Shown here piece by piece: positions 10,041 to 21,119 of a DNA stretch of 64,000 nt. Made by a program: the position numbers and the translations under genes. Positions within the stretch are counted from its first letter, which is position 1. Each line of letters starts with the position of its first letter. Below the pieces are notes generated by a model, which made no database searches, was not told where the DNA came from, and worked only from the letters and a program-made list of their open reading frames with translations. The stretch comes from Coccinella septempunctata (Eukaryota > Arthropoda > Insecta > Coleoptera > Coccinellidae), in assembly GCF_907165205.1 (NCBI RefSeq), contig NC_058190.1, forward strand, positions 29,167,345 to 29,231,344, in the 5' to 3' direction.

Positions 10041-11638
10041 TTAGAGTACGGAATGTGAGCACAACGATTTATTCATTACATAGTGAAAATACACTTTTGT
10101 CAAGGATTCTCTGCTATTCGACCTAGATAAAGAATGTATAGTTTTCAGAATGAGCTTGAAGATTAAAGAAAAGGAAGATAGGAAGCGCAGAGAATAAGAC
10201 GACTCCAGCACAAACTGGTGTTTCCACGGCAAATGATACTGGTTGAAATATTACTTCGTAGGCAATTCATAACTTAGGAAAGTGAAACTCGGAGAGTTTT
10301 GTTCAAATTAGATCAGAAACACTGTTTATTGATTCGTCGCTGCTAAGAAATATAAAACAAAAATTAACTTCACCTGATTTAACTCTGCTGTACAGTGAGT
10401 AGCAAACTCCTTTATAATTAATAATAATATTAATAATAACGTTCATTTCCGTGTAGCTTCAAGGTATAAACATTAATCACGGAGGCATGAGCCTGTACAT
10501 GATTTATTAAATTAATCTTGAAAATTTTTCAGTAGCCATATTATTAAGTCCTAAGTGGTGGACGAAAAGAAGCAGTGAACACAAAAAAAAAACTTAAATC
10601 TATGGAGCCATTAAACAGTTGTCTACATATTATTATTATTGTGATGGTTTCTTAAATATTCTAATATATCTGTTGTGATGGATTCACTATAGCATCGAAG
10701 TATGTTCTTTCTTTATCCATTACCCATTTCTTTTTTTTATTCTTTTGGGCCATAGAATTCTTGATGTTTTTAAGGTCCATGGTCCATGAAACTGTTCATG
10801 GAAGAATGAATCTCGAAAATGAATAAACTGGGAGTTACCATAACTTTTTTTAAAGCCAAATTACATGAGAGTGTAAGTTCATTATACTTCATTTATTCAT
10901 TATTGCGTCATTTAATTTTTCTAATTTCTAGTGGTCTTCCTGAATGTGGCCCCAAAACGATGATCCATGAAAATTTTGTTGAATTATCTAGAGGAAATTG
11001 TCAGAGAAATAAATAAAAATCTCTTCGAACCTACATTCCTCAGTCCATTTTAATGAGGTAATTATTACATGTTACTTTGAAGACTTACTTTTTAAAAACT
11101 GCAAAATGTTGTACAATTAATATCCGAAATTAATATACACCAATATTCAAAAAACTATCAAATCATACACATTTCAGTTTTTTACATATTATTTAGAACA
11201 TTTTTAAAACCGCAATTAAAAAAAACCTTTCAGAGTTATACCAGACCTGTATGTTAGCCCGTCAGTATACTTCTCTTATGCTTTTTTTATGATTTCCTTG
11301 GTATGTAGTCTCTTTATGACACAATATAAAAATTGATTAATGAAGGAACAAAAGACTCACAGCAGGTTTCACAAACTGTCCAATCCACAATTATACAGTC
11401 ATTCCATTCCCAAAACAAAATTGATCTAACCTTTATATTTCTGAATATAGGTACTGAAGGAGTATCAATTGAGAATAATTTAATGTACTTGCAAAGGTCC
11501 TAATTTCCCCTAAATAGGACCTTCATGCAAAGGATGCTTCCGTCATACAACAATTTACGTGGATGAACAGTTCTCAATTGACTTGCAGTAAAATATTCAA
11601 TGCACATGATGTAGTCAGTAGGGTTTGCTCAAATCACG
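10041..11638. other. AT-rich spacer, no gene recognised
   Basis: This stretch is low-complexity A/T-rich sequence with short frames only. Small TTATTA runs lie near 10420-10440 and 10627-10640. I found no motif, splice-supported frame or repeat match. Confidence 0.5.
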
Positions 11639-11740
11639 ATGATATAAACCATCTTTGGAAAATGTGTTTTTGCTTTATAACACACATAAATGTTAATTTA
11701 TGAAGAATGATCACGCCTTAACGGGGAGGCAATGAATAAA

Positions 11741-11868
11741 ATAATAAGGATAAATTCAGATGCATTTGGGGGCCTTGACAATGACAAATTGGCTAGCTCA
11801 ATTCAGATCGTAACACTTGTCGATATTCATATCGTCGGGAGGTATGCATCTGAATTTATCCTTATTAT
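11741..11868. mobile_element. 128-bp MITE with perfect 25-bp inverted ends
   Basis: Positions 11741-11765 (ATAATAAGGATAAATTCAGA and five more bases) are the exact reverse complement of 11844-11868. The loop has a second small palindrome around GATATTCATATC. It is non-coding, and its size and perfect ends fit a miniature inverted-repeat element. Confidence 0.75.
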
Positions 11869-12067
11869 GTTAAAATTTATTTTTCAACAATGAAAATGTA
11901 CTATCATAAGAGATGTTGGAAATGGAGTTCTTCAATCTCGATACATTTCCTAGCTCTCAAAATCAGATTATTTATTGCCCTTCTCCTATCGGGATTTTGT
12001 TTAACATCTGCACAGGCTTCTTCTATCCACTGCCGCAAATGATCCCATGGAGTCAGAAATGTCTGTC

Positions 12068-12240
12068 ACTTTTTCACGCACACTCAGTGGGAACTGAGCG
12101 TTTAAAATGGAAAAGAGTTGAACAGAATTTCAAAAAACTTAAAATTTCGACCGGAGACAATGAATAATATCACCAAAGGAATGAAAACAGGACCGCATTT
12201 CGAATAAACGACATAAAACATGAATTCGTCCTGTTCCTTC
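12068..12240 (+). repeat. Direct repeat, copy 1
   Basis: This copy matches 12426-12610 in the same orientation. Shared blocks include CACTCAGT, GGAATGAAAACAGGAC and GCATTTCGAA, with about 80 percent apparent identity by eye. The copies are about 360 bp apart. Confidence 0.7.
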
Positions 12241-12425
12241 ATTGTTGTTTTATGAAAAGAAACATAAAGGTTAAGGTTTTTCGGAAGAACAAGTTTTAAT
12301 AGTTATGTGTGTTATGAAGCAAATACACTTACGGATTACATTTTCCAAGAGGGTTTACATCATTCATATCAATCCTATCTAAATTCAATATGTTATTTTA
12401 AAAGAATTCACAGCTCGACTTCGCT

Positions 12426-12610
12426 CGACTTTTTTACGAACACTCAGTATGTGGTGAGGGTTTAAGATGAAGAAGAATTGAACATAATTCAAAATAATTC
12501 CGAATCTCGGCAGAGGACAATAAATATTATCACCGAATCAAGGAATGAAAACAGGACAGCATTTCGAAAAAATGACATAAAATATGAATTAGTCCGGTTC
12601 GTATTCCCTT
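12426..12610 (+). repeat. Direct repeat, copy 2
   Basis: This is the second copy of the repeat at 12068-12240, with small indels. No coding potential is seen in either copy. Confidence 0.7.
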
Positions 12611-12619
12611 GTGACAAGT

Positions 12620-13007
12620 GTGTCATGCAAGGTGAAAATTGAATTCCTCAGAATAAATTATGTTGTTTTTCATGGCAATAACGAAATTTTTTTAAGGGAT
12701 GTAAAAAATATAGGTTTTGGGGCTTGAATGAAAAATCATGATATTCTGAGTACTGCCCTGAGAATATTGATAATTCATCAACCTTTTGGAAAAGCAATCT
12801 GAAATGAACAAACCCATAAAATTTTATCGAAATCGGACCTTGCATTAGAGAGTTATGGCTATCGCAAATTTAGGTCAATATTCATGAATCGCCCCGTATC
12901 TCCGAAACTAATAGCCTTAGGATACAAAACAAGCAAGTTTTCTGAAAGGCCTGGATGACCTGCATTCATCATTGGGCTATGGCCAACGACTCATGAAATA
13001 CCCTGTA
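12620..13007. mobile_element. Partial element ending in ACCCTGTA
   Basis: The stretch ends at 13007 with GAAATACCCTGTA, the right-hand terminus typical of the TACAGGGT group seen elsewhere in the window. No matching left end was found, so the left limit is approximate. It is non-coding; the ORF at 12648-12845 has no motif. Confidence 0.4.
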
Positions 13008-13852
13008 TAATAGGTATATAATTCATTGAATTTTTTTATTGATTTCATATTGTTGAATATATTGCACAATTTTTTTTCATAAAATATTGATAATTTCTTT
13101 ACAGCTGAGAACGCCCTCACGAAAGAGCCGGTAGGAAAATATTTCAAAATTCATTGAAAATATCGAATTAGTTTCAGGAAGTTTATTTTTGAAATAATAT
13201 AACATGAAGCATAAAGACTGAAGGGACCGTACCTATAGGTACTAACATCTATCGTGAACCATAATTAATGACACAGATTTGTGGTGACAACTGTTTTTGT
13301 AGAAAAAACTCCACTCATCTGTCGGTTTATCTTTCCGTGTTATCGAATGCCTCTCTCTTCCCGATTCTTCAAAGGACGTTGGAAACCTTTCGAGAAGCAG
13401 AATTATTGCGGCTATATCCATTCAAAGAAATCCTTCAAAAAATTCAGGACAACGATATCCCGGACCGATTCAGATGGGTCGAGTTAACTCAATTTATCCT
13501 CAAGAGTCAATTCCGAGCTGAATTGATTTATGTCGGAGCTAGTCCTTTTTATTTCTCTGTGTTATGTTCAGATATTCGAGAAGTGAAGCATTATATCCAT
13601 CAATTTTTTTATGTACTAATCTTTTTCGTGCATTTAACGAAGAAAATTTCTTTAATTTCAAGATAATTTGATAAAAGTAGATATAGATGTAATTATCTTC
13701 ATCATGTCTATGAAATATATCTGAAAGAAAGATTTGCAGCTTTAACACAAATCGAAATAAGCCTTTTCAAATTGTGAATCTTTCGAAATACATCGAATTT
13801 TTTTCAACAGTGTTCAATTACTTTCATTTATTCAGTTTCTTATATTTCCATA
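13008..13852. other. Spacer with one unexplained 132-codon frame
   Basis: A plus-strand frame at 13268-13666 runs 132 codons but overlaps a second frame on the same strand and one on the other. It shows no motif, and its 3' part is A/T-rich low-complexity sequence. It could be a chance frame or an exon fragment; I do not call a gene. Confidence 0.4.
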
Positions 13853-15317
13853 TACAGGGTGATTCAGAACTTGTGGCGAAAAATTGAGGAACGTATACAG
13901 GCTGCTATTCTTGATAAAAAAAGTAAAATAAAATTTTTGGATATTGCCTTGTTTCCGAGATATAAGTGTTCAAAATTTCTGCATGTCATCAATTCTCAAC
14001 TTTGATAGCTGATAAAAATACAGAAAAACTTAAATCAAATGTTCAAAAATGCCACTATTAGCATTGATACATGCTTGGCAGAGCAGAATAAGGGAATTGT
14101 ACACTAATTGCATGTTTTGCCTATTCTAAGTGGATACGATTGCATTAATAAAATTCGTTCCATTAATTGCTCTTTATCATTAATGTCCACTGTGTTAATT
14201 TGTTGTTTCAGATGTCCCCATACAAAATATTTCAAAGGATTCCAATCAGGTGATCTCGCTGGCCATAGCACCTGACCAATCCTACCTGACCTACCATTGA
14301 AATTTTGGTTTAACATGCGGTGGTGCTCCATCGTGCTGATACTGTATTCTAGCAAATTATCGAGATTGTTTTCCAAAAACTGCAATTACGCATCGGCATT
14401 CAAATGATCAGGCAGGACTTGGATTTGTAGTAGGTACCTAATTTTCCGTTAAAGACTCCGAACCATACATTAATGGAAAATCTTTGGTGAAAGCCCCTTC
14501 TTTTAAAAGCGTGAGGATTTTCAAAGACCATACATGTTCATTATGGGAGTCATTTATGCCATCTCGAGTAAAAGTAGCTTCGTCCGACAAAAGCGTCTCC
14601 TTTAAGAAATTTTCATTTTGTTCATGCTGCTGAATAAGCCATTGACAAAAGGCGAGTCTGTGCATGTGATCTCCTGGGTACAAATTATGTACTTATTGCT
14701 TATGAAATGGATGTAAAACTTCGGTTTTCAAGGTTTTCCAATCAAAACTTTGGAATACATTAAGACGGACAGCAATGCGTCCAGAACTAATTTACGGATT
14801 ATCGAGCATAGAGTCTATCTCTTCTTCTTCTCTCATAGCATTATAGTAATTATTCCGGGTAGCACCACCAGCACCAGTACGAGAAATGCCAATTCCAAAC
14901 TGCCACAGCCTTTGATAAGCGTCAGAAATCACAGGGCGAGATGATTGTCGTCTATTAGGAAATCTCATGTTGTACTCCCCACAAGTTTTTAACGCGTTGC
15001 CATCAAAAAAACCGTGAACAAAAATAATATCTGCATATTCTTCGTTAGAAAACTCCATGTTCAACAGAAGGACTAAACCAGCAAAGCAATTTTTAAATTG
15101 GCAAACAATAAGTGTTCTGTCACCAGGTGACATCCATCTCATTTATTTCCAGGCTTTCTGTAATTTATTCAATTTAATTGGTTGCATACAGAAACACTAA
15201 TGTCGAAAAACTCGGAAACGAAGCCTCATCGGTCAAAAAATTTTTTTACGTTTAATCAAGAATATCAATCTCTACATTTGTCTTAATTTTTCGCCTCGAG
15301 TTTTGAATCACCCTGTA
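13853..15317 (-). mobile_element. Tc1/mariner-superfamily element with DUF4817-like transposase relic
   Basis: The ends are imperfect inverted repeats beginning TACAGGGTGATTCAGAACT on the left and ending TTTTGAATCACCCTGTA on the right. TA is present at both borders, as expected for this superfamily. The inside encodes a broken transposase on the minus strand. The length (about 1.46 kb) fits an element that was once complete. Confidence 0.85.
14104..15142 (-). pseudogene. Decayed transposase (DUF4817 type, IS630/Tc1/mariner superfamily)
   Basis: Three minus-strand fragments line up in transposase order. The first, within 15142-14792, contains MEFSNEEYADIIFVHGFFDG and RFPNRRQSSRP, the N-terminal helix-turn-helix pattern of this family. 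The second (14683-14438) contains HRLAFCQWLIQQ and LLSDEATFTRDGINDSHN, with the first catalytic aspartate. The third (14385-14104) contains WPARSPDWNPLKYFVWGHLK. In a different frame near 14350-14310 the second catalytic motif QHDGAPPH survives, showing a frameshift. The third catalytic aspartate, normally in PLDFFLWG, reads lysine here (PLKYFVWG). The protein is therefore both frameshifted and catalytically dead. Confidence 0.88.
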
Positions 15318-15805
15318 CATCTACTTGTAACCTGAGTATGAAAAATTCGTCGTCAAGTTAGTAATGGAATTTTGAAGGTTCGTGTTCTATGACTTGAGGT
15401 ATGTCTTTCTATGAAATAATTTATCTTCCCAAAATGTAAACAATCATGATATTAAACTATATATAGGGGACGATTGGGTAATTGCAGACGCGGGGTAAAA
15501 GCGGACACAGGTGTAATAAATAGGAATATTGACGAGATATATATGCTTATAGAATATTGGGCAAGGAAATTCTTTCTCAACGTCTAAGATAATTGAAAAT
15601 AAAGGTTTTGATGACAACCGCATTAATGATAATTTTCCACTCGGAAGATAAGTGTCGAAGAAGTAGAGTTTCATGTCGGACATGAGGCCGATTTTAAGTT
15701 AAAAGGAAAACGGTTTAGTTTAGACAATAACTCGCCCATAAGAGCTTATATATCAATTCAATATTCGAAGATAATTGATTCGGCGTTGTAAGAATTAGCA
15801 GGCTC

Positions 15806-16420
15806 TTGAGTTTTAACCGGCTAATTCAATTAGTTCAGAAAAATGCAAGGTTAGCGCGTCGTGGAATAATTGGGGAAACACCCACGAGAGGAGGAAAAGG
15901 AATTTGGGTTTTTGATCTAAGAAGGGGAATGATAAAAAGGAACCAAAAAAGGGAAGGGAGTCAGTGGGAAGTTAGTAGAGGCGAAGAAAATATACGTCGG
16001 GAAGACGGAAGTAGAATCCGGGATTCTAATAGGGTAGATTTGGAAGTCCGAGAGTAGATTCGGCAGTTCGAGAAATTTAGAAGTATTTTTCGGAGTTAGG
16101 TCTCAAAAAGGGAGACGGGTACAAGCTATTCGGGGAATAGTGTAAGATAATTAGTACCGTGGTTAAAGTCAGTTCAGGGCGTAACATTGTTTTTATTTGT
16201 GGTATAGATCGGATATAGGATTTTTCAATATTTCGGATAGAGTCGAAACGAAGAGCGTTAATCGTTGACGACGGTAAAGTGCGGGAAGTGCGGTTGAGTG
16301 TAATTGAGAATTCGCCGTTCTGTGCGAGGAAAGTCTGGTGATCGAAAAGTTCACCAGCAGCCCCAGGCGAACGACGGTCGCTGGTCGCAGAAAAAGGTAG
16401 AAGGTTCCAATTTTTGTTTG
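15806..16420 (+). other. Purine- and G-rich block, no recognised product
   Basis: This block departs sharply from the surrounding A/T-rich sequence: it is rich in GGAAG, GGGA and CGG words on the plus strand. An 83-codon frame (15806-16057) covers part of it and is highly charged, but it has no motif and ends in a run of closely spaced stops. It may be a leader or promoter of the enclosing element. I do not call a gene. Confidence 0.4.
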
Positions 16421-17026
16421 TCCAGAGTCCTGAAAGCTCCTCTGAAATTCATTTGATTTTTAATAAAATTTGATTGTTGATGTGCAATTGAAAAAAAGAG
16501 AATTTTCAATCCAAGATTTTGTTGATGAAATTTTAATGATTATTGCATTGCGCACTTTGCATGTGTGAAAGAAATTGAGATTTTATTGTGGTCGTTATCG
16601 ACCAAATACGTGCTTGTATTCAAATATCTGCAATAGATTTAATCGTTAAATTTAACAGATTTTCATTTAAATATTCTCCCCAGAAAATATAGAAAAACAT
16701 CAAAGACCTGTCCTTCGCGCGACGGGCCGAATCCACCATTTTTGCCCTTAAAGGGGCCTTCAATTTTGTGTAGTTAACATCTTAAACAATAATCACCCCT
16801 GTTCAGTGGAAAGCCGCTCTTCCATTGATTCCAGGTAAGGGGTGTTTTATTTCACAGGGATATCTACTAGATCCTTCTCCATGTGCTCAAATATCATGAC
16901 CAAATTATATAGTCTTTAATAGTAACATCTTAAGTGTGAAGAAAACAGTTACTACCGATGATCGTTCTAAGTTTTCAAGATAAGTCATTTCGAAAAATTG
17001 TGCAACTTGTGATCTAATTTTGAGCA

Positions 17027-17112
17027 TTTTTTATTTTGCTTGTAGTGTATATCGCTTTCGATATACACTACAAGCAAAATAAAAAATCGACATCACTGTT
17101 TAGTGATGTCGA
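17027..17112. repeat. Two adjacent perfect hairpins
   Basis: The first has 28-bp arms (17027-17054 and 17059-17086) with a 4-base loop. The second follows without a gap, with 10-bp arms (TCGACATCAC at 17087-17096 and its complement at 17103-17112) around a 6-base loop. Both stems are perfect. They sit inside the pogo-like element. Confidence 0.9.
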
Positions 17113-17401
17113 ATAGTAAATAATTTCTATCGATTGTTTTGTTTCAATAGAGGTAATGCTCAAATAACATTCAACAAAATATTTTACTAGTTTCAAATTT
17201 TTGTTTTATTATTTTTGAAATGCCATTTGGAGTAATTGCGAACAAGGCAATCATACCAGATATGGTGAATAAAAAACAATAAGAATTATTGTTTGTTACA
17301 GATGTTTCGAAAATGTGTATGAAAGACGTAGAAAAATAATTTTACAACAGAAAAAAATGGACTAATTTTGACCTTTTTGCTAACTACTATTTCTTAGACT
17401 A

Positions 17402-17494
17402 AGAATGTTTGTAAAATGCGGTAATTGGGTACACGAGAACTGTTCAGGTGGAACATCGTCTGAAAAAGGTTTTATCTGTGCTTTCTGCAATTAA
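17402..17494 (+). pseudogene. PHD-finger-like C-terminal fragment of a pogo-type transposase
   Basis: About 30 codons read RMFVKCGNWVHENCSGG and end with FICAFCN and a stop. The spacing Cys, Trp, His, two residues, Cys, then a later Cys-x2-Cys is the second half of a PHD zinc finger. In several pogo-group transposases such a finger forms the extreme C terminus, which fits the position close to the right end of this element. The first half of the finger and the DDE domain are absent or unreadable, so this is a remnant. Confidence 0.6.
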
Positions 17495-17789
17495 TATTTA
17501 CCTCAATTGAGTAAATGCGAGAGTACCCTAGGCTGTTTGCTACTAAACCAACACATATCCGTTTTTACCCCAAATGATTCGGTTAAATACGGAGAGAATG
17601 GGTTTTGTATTTCTTGAAAAAAACAATTGTGTTCATTAATTCCGTGAAATTATAAATGATAATTCTATAGTTGATTAACCAAAGATTAATAAACTAATAA
17701 AATCAGACTGATAACTTATTATCTACAAGTGTTATACTTCATTTTCCTTCAGCGTGCGCAATTTCCCCATCGTCCCCTACTAATTTTGT

Positions 17790-18047
17790 ATGGACAGTGA
17801 AAAGGCACTTTTTGGAAAAAAGTTACAAGCAGATTTCTCCCAAGGTGAAAAAAGCATTTCTTTCATTGATTCGGATTACGAGGATCCAAACAATCTGGGG
17901 TGGTTAGATAAATTCTTGTTAAAAAATTTCAACCTAAGATCACAAATTACATACGTGAGAGACATGAAATCAAATGAGTCTAGTAATTGTTCAATTATTA
18001 ATTCTACAAGGAATGTCATCCCGGCTGAATTCAATACTGTATGTTGA
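17790..18047 (+). CDS. Unidentified 85-codon ORF beside the pogo-like element
   Basis: This frame starts just outside the right terminal repeat and has an in-frame stop nine bases upstream of its ATG, so the start is bounded. The predicted peptide is acidic in its first half (SFIDSDYEDPNNLGWLDKFL), contains no signal peptide or membrane segment, and ends in Cys. I do not recognise a family. It could be a chance frame, a single exon, or the end of a transposon protein. No neighbouring frame continues it clearly. Confidence 0.25.
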   Translation: MDSEKALFGKKLQADFSQGEKSISFIDSDYEDPNNLGWLDKFLLKNFNLRSQITYVRDMKSNESSNCSIINSTRNVIPAEFNTVC

Positions 18048-19290
18048 CGAAACCCACCGTCACCTGGTCAAGTAGCGGTGATCTATCTATCTATGAAGGT
18101 ATGCAAAGTCTTCAAATCGGGGAAGAGAGCAAGACGGGAAACCATACCCATTATTCTTACCGTTTCCTTTTCGACGAAAATACGTTGCTCTATAATATGA
18201 TGTACTCGTAGATATAAAAAGGACACGGAAGATAGATGGAAGGTATAGTGTGCATACTCCCAATCATTCACACCAAAAAATATTTTATGTATAGCCGAGA
18301 AGGAGAGGATACGAAAAGGATATGGAAAGTATAGCGAGAATGAACCTTTGTTCAGTTATTCTTGATTGATTATCAATAATGTCAATACTGAAACAACTCA
18401 TACTGCCCACAAATCTAGAGTCAAAACATTCATCAACACCAGTTCATTGAATTCCTGCACACGGCAAATGAGCCAAGAGACAATCCATTCGCATGCCTAA
18501 CTCTCCCAATAACACGAAAAAAAAACAATATTCCCCCCTAAAATTATTGTCATTCAACAGATCCACAATGGGCACCGTGAACCGTGCTCATATTGTACCT
18601 CTGAACGGAATATTTTCCTGAAACCTGACTCATCAATGTCAGCGCCAACAATGGGCGAATGAAAATACAGAATCGCCATGACTGACGCTTCCAGAGAACC
18701 CATTAATAATTCTCCAACGGGGTCACGCGACCCAATTGAATAGCCCCCCTAAGTGGTCGTATAAGGGATGGGCAAGAAGGAAAAGGAAATTAGACTATGA
18801 GAAACACTCAGTCACCTCCCAGGAAATCCTTCGGGCGGAAGATGGAAATTTGCCTACGCATTTCACTTCCTTCTGTTGACTTATCTCCGATATCGAAATG
18901 ACCAACGGTGACGTAATTCTGGTGTTCTCGGAAATTGAAACGAATTCTCTTTGGACTAAATATTTTATGAGGTTTTTCATATCTCATAAAGGTTAGTTTT
19001 TTCATCAAATCAAAGGAAACAAGGAATGAAGTGGAAAAAACATATTAGCAAATGGTTATCAAGATGTACTATGAATTCACCTTTTGTAAGCAGCATTGAA
19101 ATTTGTTTATAATTTTCAACTGATAATTGCTATAATATAAAGAAAGAAATGTCGTTAGGACGCAATGTCTTTTTTTTTCTTGAAATTTTCAATGCAACAG
19201 TTCTTCAAAAATAAAGTGATATGAATATAACAGTATTCTACACAATATGCAAACACAATATTTTTTCATGACACTTCATATGAAATAAAT
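18048..19290. other. Spacer, partly of balanced composition
   Basis: Short frames only. The part 18400-18800 is less A/T-rich than its flanks and shows no repeat match within the window. A short CTAT microsatellite lies near 18082-18095. No RNA gene was recognised. Confidence 0.4.
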
Positions 19291-20900
19291 AATATAATAA
19301 TAATAATAATAGTTTATTCCTGCTAATACATACTAACGATGCTTACATACGTCAACAAAAAATGAACAAAAAATATATTACTTCTGCAAATCAGAAAAAT
19401 CACAAGAAAGGAATTCCTCTATTGAGTAAAAGCATTTTCGCAGTAAATACACTTTCACCATAATTTTAAACTTCCCTAATGTAGCCATCTTTACTGTAGT
19501 GGGCAGCCTATTAAAAAATTTCGGCACGTAATACGTTACCCCACATTTTACTTTATTGATCCTGTGGAAGTCGGTATATATCTGCCCTCTTCGACGTGTA
19601 CAATGATCATGAACTTGGTTTGTCCTATATTCACCCACATGAGACCTCACATATAACAAACAATACAAACATTGAAATATATACAAACAAGGGAGTGTGA
19701 GAATTTTTTTTTCTCTGAAAGCATTTCTACAGTAATCTCTGTAACCAAGTTGACTCATTACCCTGAAAGCTCTCCTCTGTAAACCAAATAGTCGCTTTAC
19801 GTTAGGATCATGCACAACACAAAATTACGTATGACGCCTTTGATCCTATAAATGCATGATAAACACTACACAATACCCTACTAGGTACCACTCCAGCCAA
19901 GGTCCTCAATGCATAAATGTAAGACGATACACTGAGACAGACGTTATCTACGTGAGAGCTCCAAGATAATTTACTATCAATATTAACACCCAGGAACCTA
20001 ACCGGACCCTCTGCATCTATTCCCTCCATATCTCTCATTGAAAAATACATAAACTGTCTTATCTACATTCAACTGGAGCTCATTGCTGTGAAACCAGTCT
20101 GAAACGACAGAGAACGAAATATTCATCTTATCCAGAAGAAGTCCGATGGATTTAGCCTGTTTTAATACCGTTGTGTCGTCGGCAAAAATGATGTAGTCAG
20201 CTTCGTGGTCGTGGTCACTGTTTGGAAGGCCATTTATGTAAATAATAAAGAGAAGGGACCCAAGAACTGATCCCTGGGGAACACCACACTTAACATCACA
20301 CATTTTGGACATATAACCTCCATGCTCTACACACTGTTTTCGGTCTGTGAGGAAGGACTCGATCAGAAAAATCGCACTTTGATCAATCTTAATAATAAAA
20401 TTTCAATTTTTCCAGAAGCTGTTTTCGTGAAAGACAATCGAAAGCCTTGCTCAGGTCACAAAAAAGTGCCCCAATGTATTCGCCATCACTGTAACCATAA
20501 TTTATTACTCTCATCAGTTCGGCAATAGCAGATGTTGTGGAGCGCGAGTTTCTGAAACCGAACTGAGAATTGTTGAGGAGAAGATTGCTTTCAAAATATG
20601 CTGTTAGCTGTTGTTGCATAACTTTTTCCAAAACTTTCGAGGAAATTTATATAATGGATACAGGTCTATAATTGTCTACGGTGTCATCTGGACCTTTCTT
20701 ATGCACAGGAACTACTCTGGCAAATTTTGGAAAGATGTTATCTCTAATACAGAAATTGACCAATTTCGTCAATGGATTAATTATTTAATTGACTAAACTT
20801 TTGATCATTTTACTGCTGAATCCATGAAAGTCTCGACTACTTTTATTTTTGAGTGACATAACTATATCTCTTATTTTGACCTCAAATACAGGGGAAAAAG
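19291..20900 (-). mobile_element. 5'-truncated LINE with (TTA)n 3' tail
   Basis: The element lies on the minus strand. Its 3' end is at 19291-19311, where AATAAA is followed directly by a TTA-type microsatellite tail instead of poly(A). The coding part covers the RT domain and the region behind it. The 5' limit near 20900 is approximate, set by the loss of recognisable RT sequence. Confidence 0.85.
19378..20890 (-). pseudogene. LINE reverse transcriptase, frameshifted
   Basis: Reading the minus strand from 20890 down, the RT motifs appear in order: a SRDFHGFSSKMIK stretch, ARVVPVHKKG, NYRPVSI (near 20660), QFGFRNSRSTTSAI, FCDLSKAFDCLS, CGVPQGSVLGSLLFIIYING and FADDTTV with an intact active-site pair. 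These are followed by the post-RT region (VRFLGVNIDSKLSW, then LFGLQRRAFRVMSQLGYRDY). Frameshifts or stops occur near 20800, 20385, 20040 and 19812, so no complete protein is possible. The motif pattern fits a CR1/Jockey-group non-LTR element; endonuclease sequence is absent. Confidence 0.9.
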
Positions 20901-21119
20901 CAAAATGAGCAACCTTTTTTATGGGTCTCCCAGAACCCAGAACTTTACTTTAAACAAAGAGGAATATGAAACTACCTAAAAAACCTCATTGTCAAATGGC
21001 TATCAAAATGTCAAGACTTCATTATAACAACAATTACTTTACCTACAACAAATACTCAGGCTGTATGAAACGAAAGAGTGTCAATACATAAATAAAAAAA
21101 AAAACTATCAAGATGCAAA
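20901..21119. other. Short spacer between two LINE relics
   Basis: This is A/T-rich and has no recognisable feature. Confidence 0.4.

Larger units (their letters stand above)
11639..12365. repeat. Inverted-repeat pair flanking a MITE and unique DNA
   Basis: About 11639-11700 (GATATAAACCATCTTTGGAA and onward) is the imperfect reverse complement of about 12299-12365. Both arms share ACACACATAA and GGAAAATGT blocks. The pair encloses the small MITE at 11741-11868 and the first copy of a direct repeat (12068-12240). It may be one element of roughly 730 bp, but its outer ends are not clear. Confidence 0.55.
15464..17779. mobile_element. Pogo/Tigger-like DNA element, internally decayed
   Basis: The left end, TAGGGGACGATTGGGTAATT and onward (15464-15491), and the right end (17752-17779) are inverted repeats matching at 24 of 28 positions, with TA at both borders. 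The only recognisable coding remnant is a PHD-like C terminus at 17402-17494, a feature known from some pogo-group transposases. The DDE core is not visible. The region 15830-16420 is unusually G-rich for this window and may be the element's old 5' region or unrelated DNA captured by it. Assignment to pogo rests on the PHD-like tail and TA sites and is moderately secure. Confidence 0.65.

Noticed and set aside
13268..13666. 132-codon plus frame
   Set aside because: It has an overlapping frame on the same strand and no known motif; the 3' half is low-complexity. It is kept only as a note in the spacer entry.
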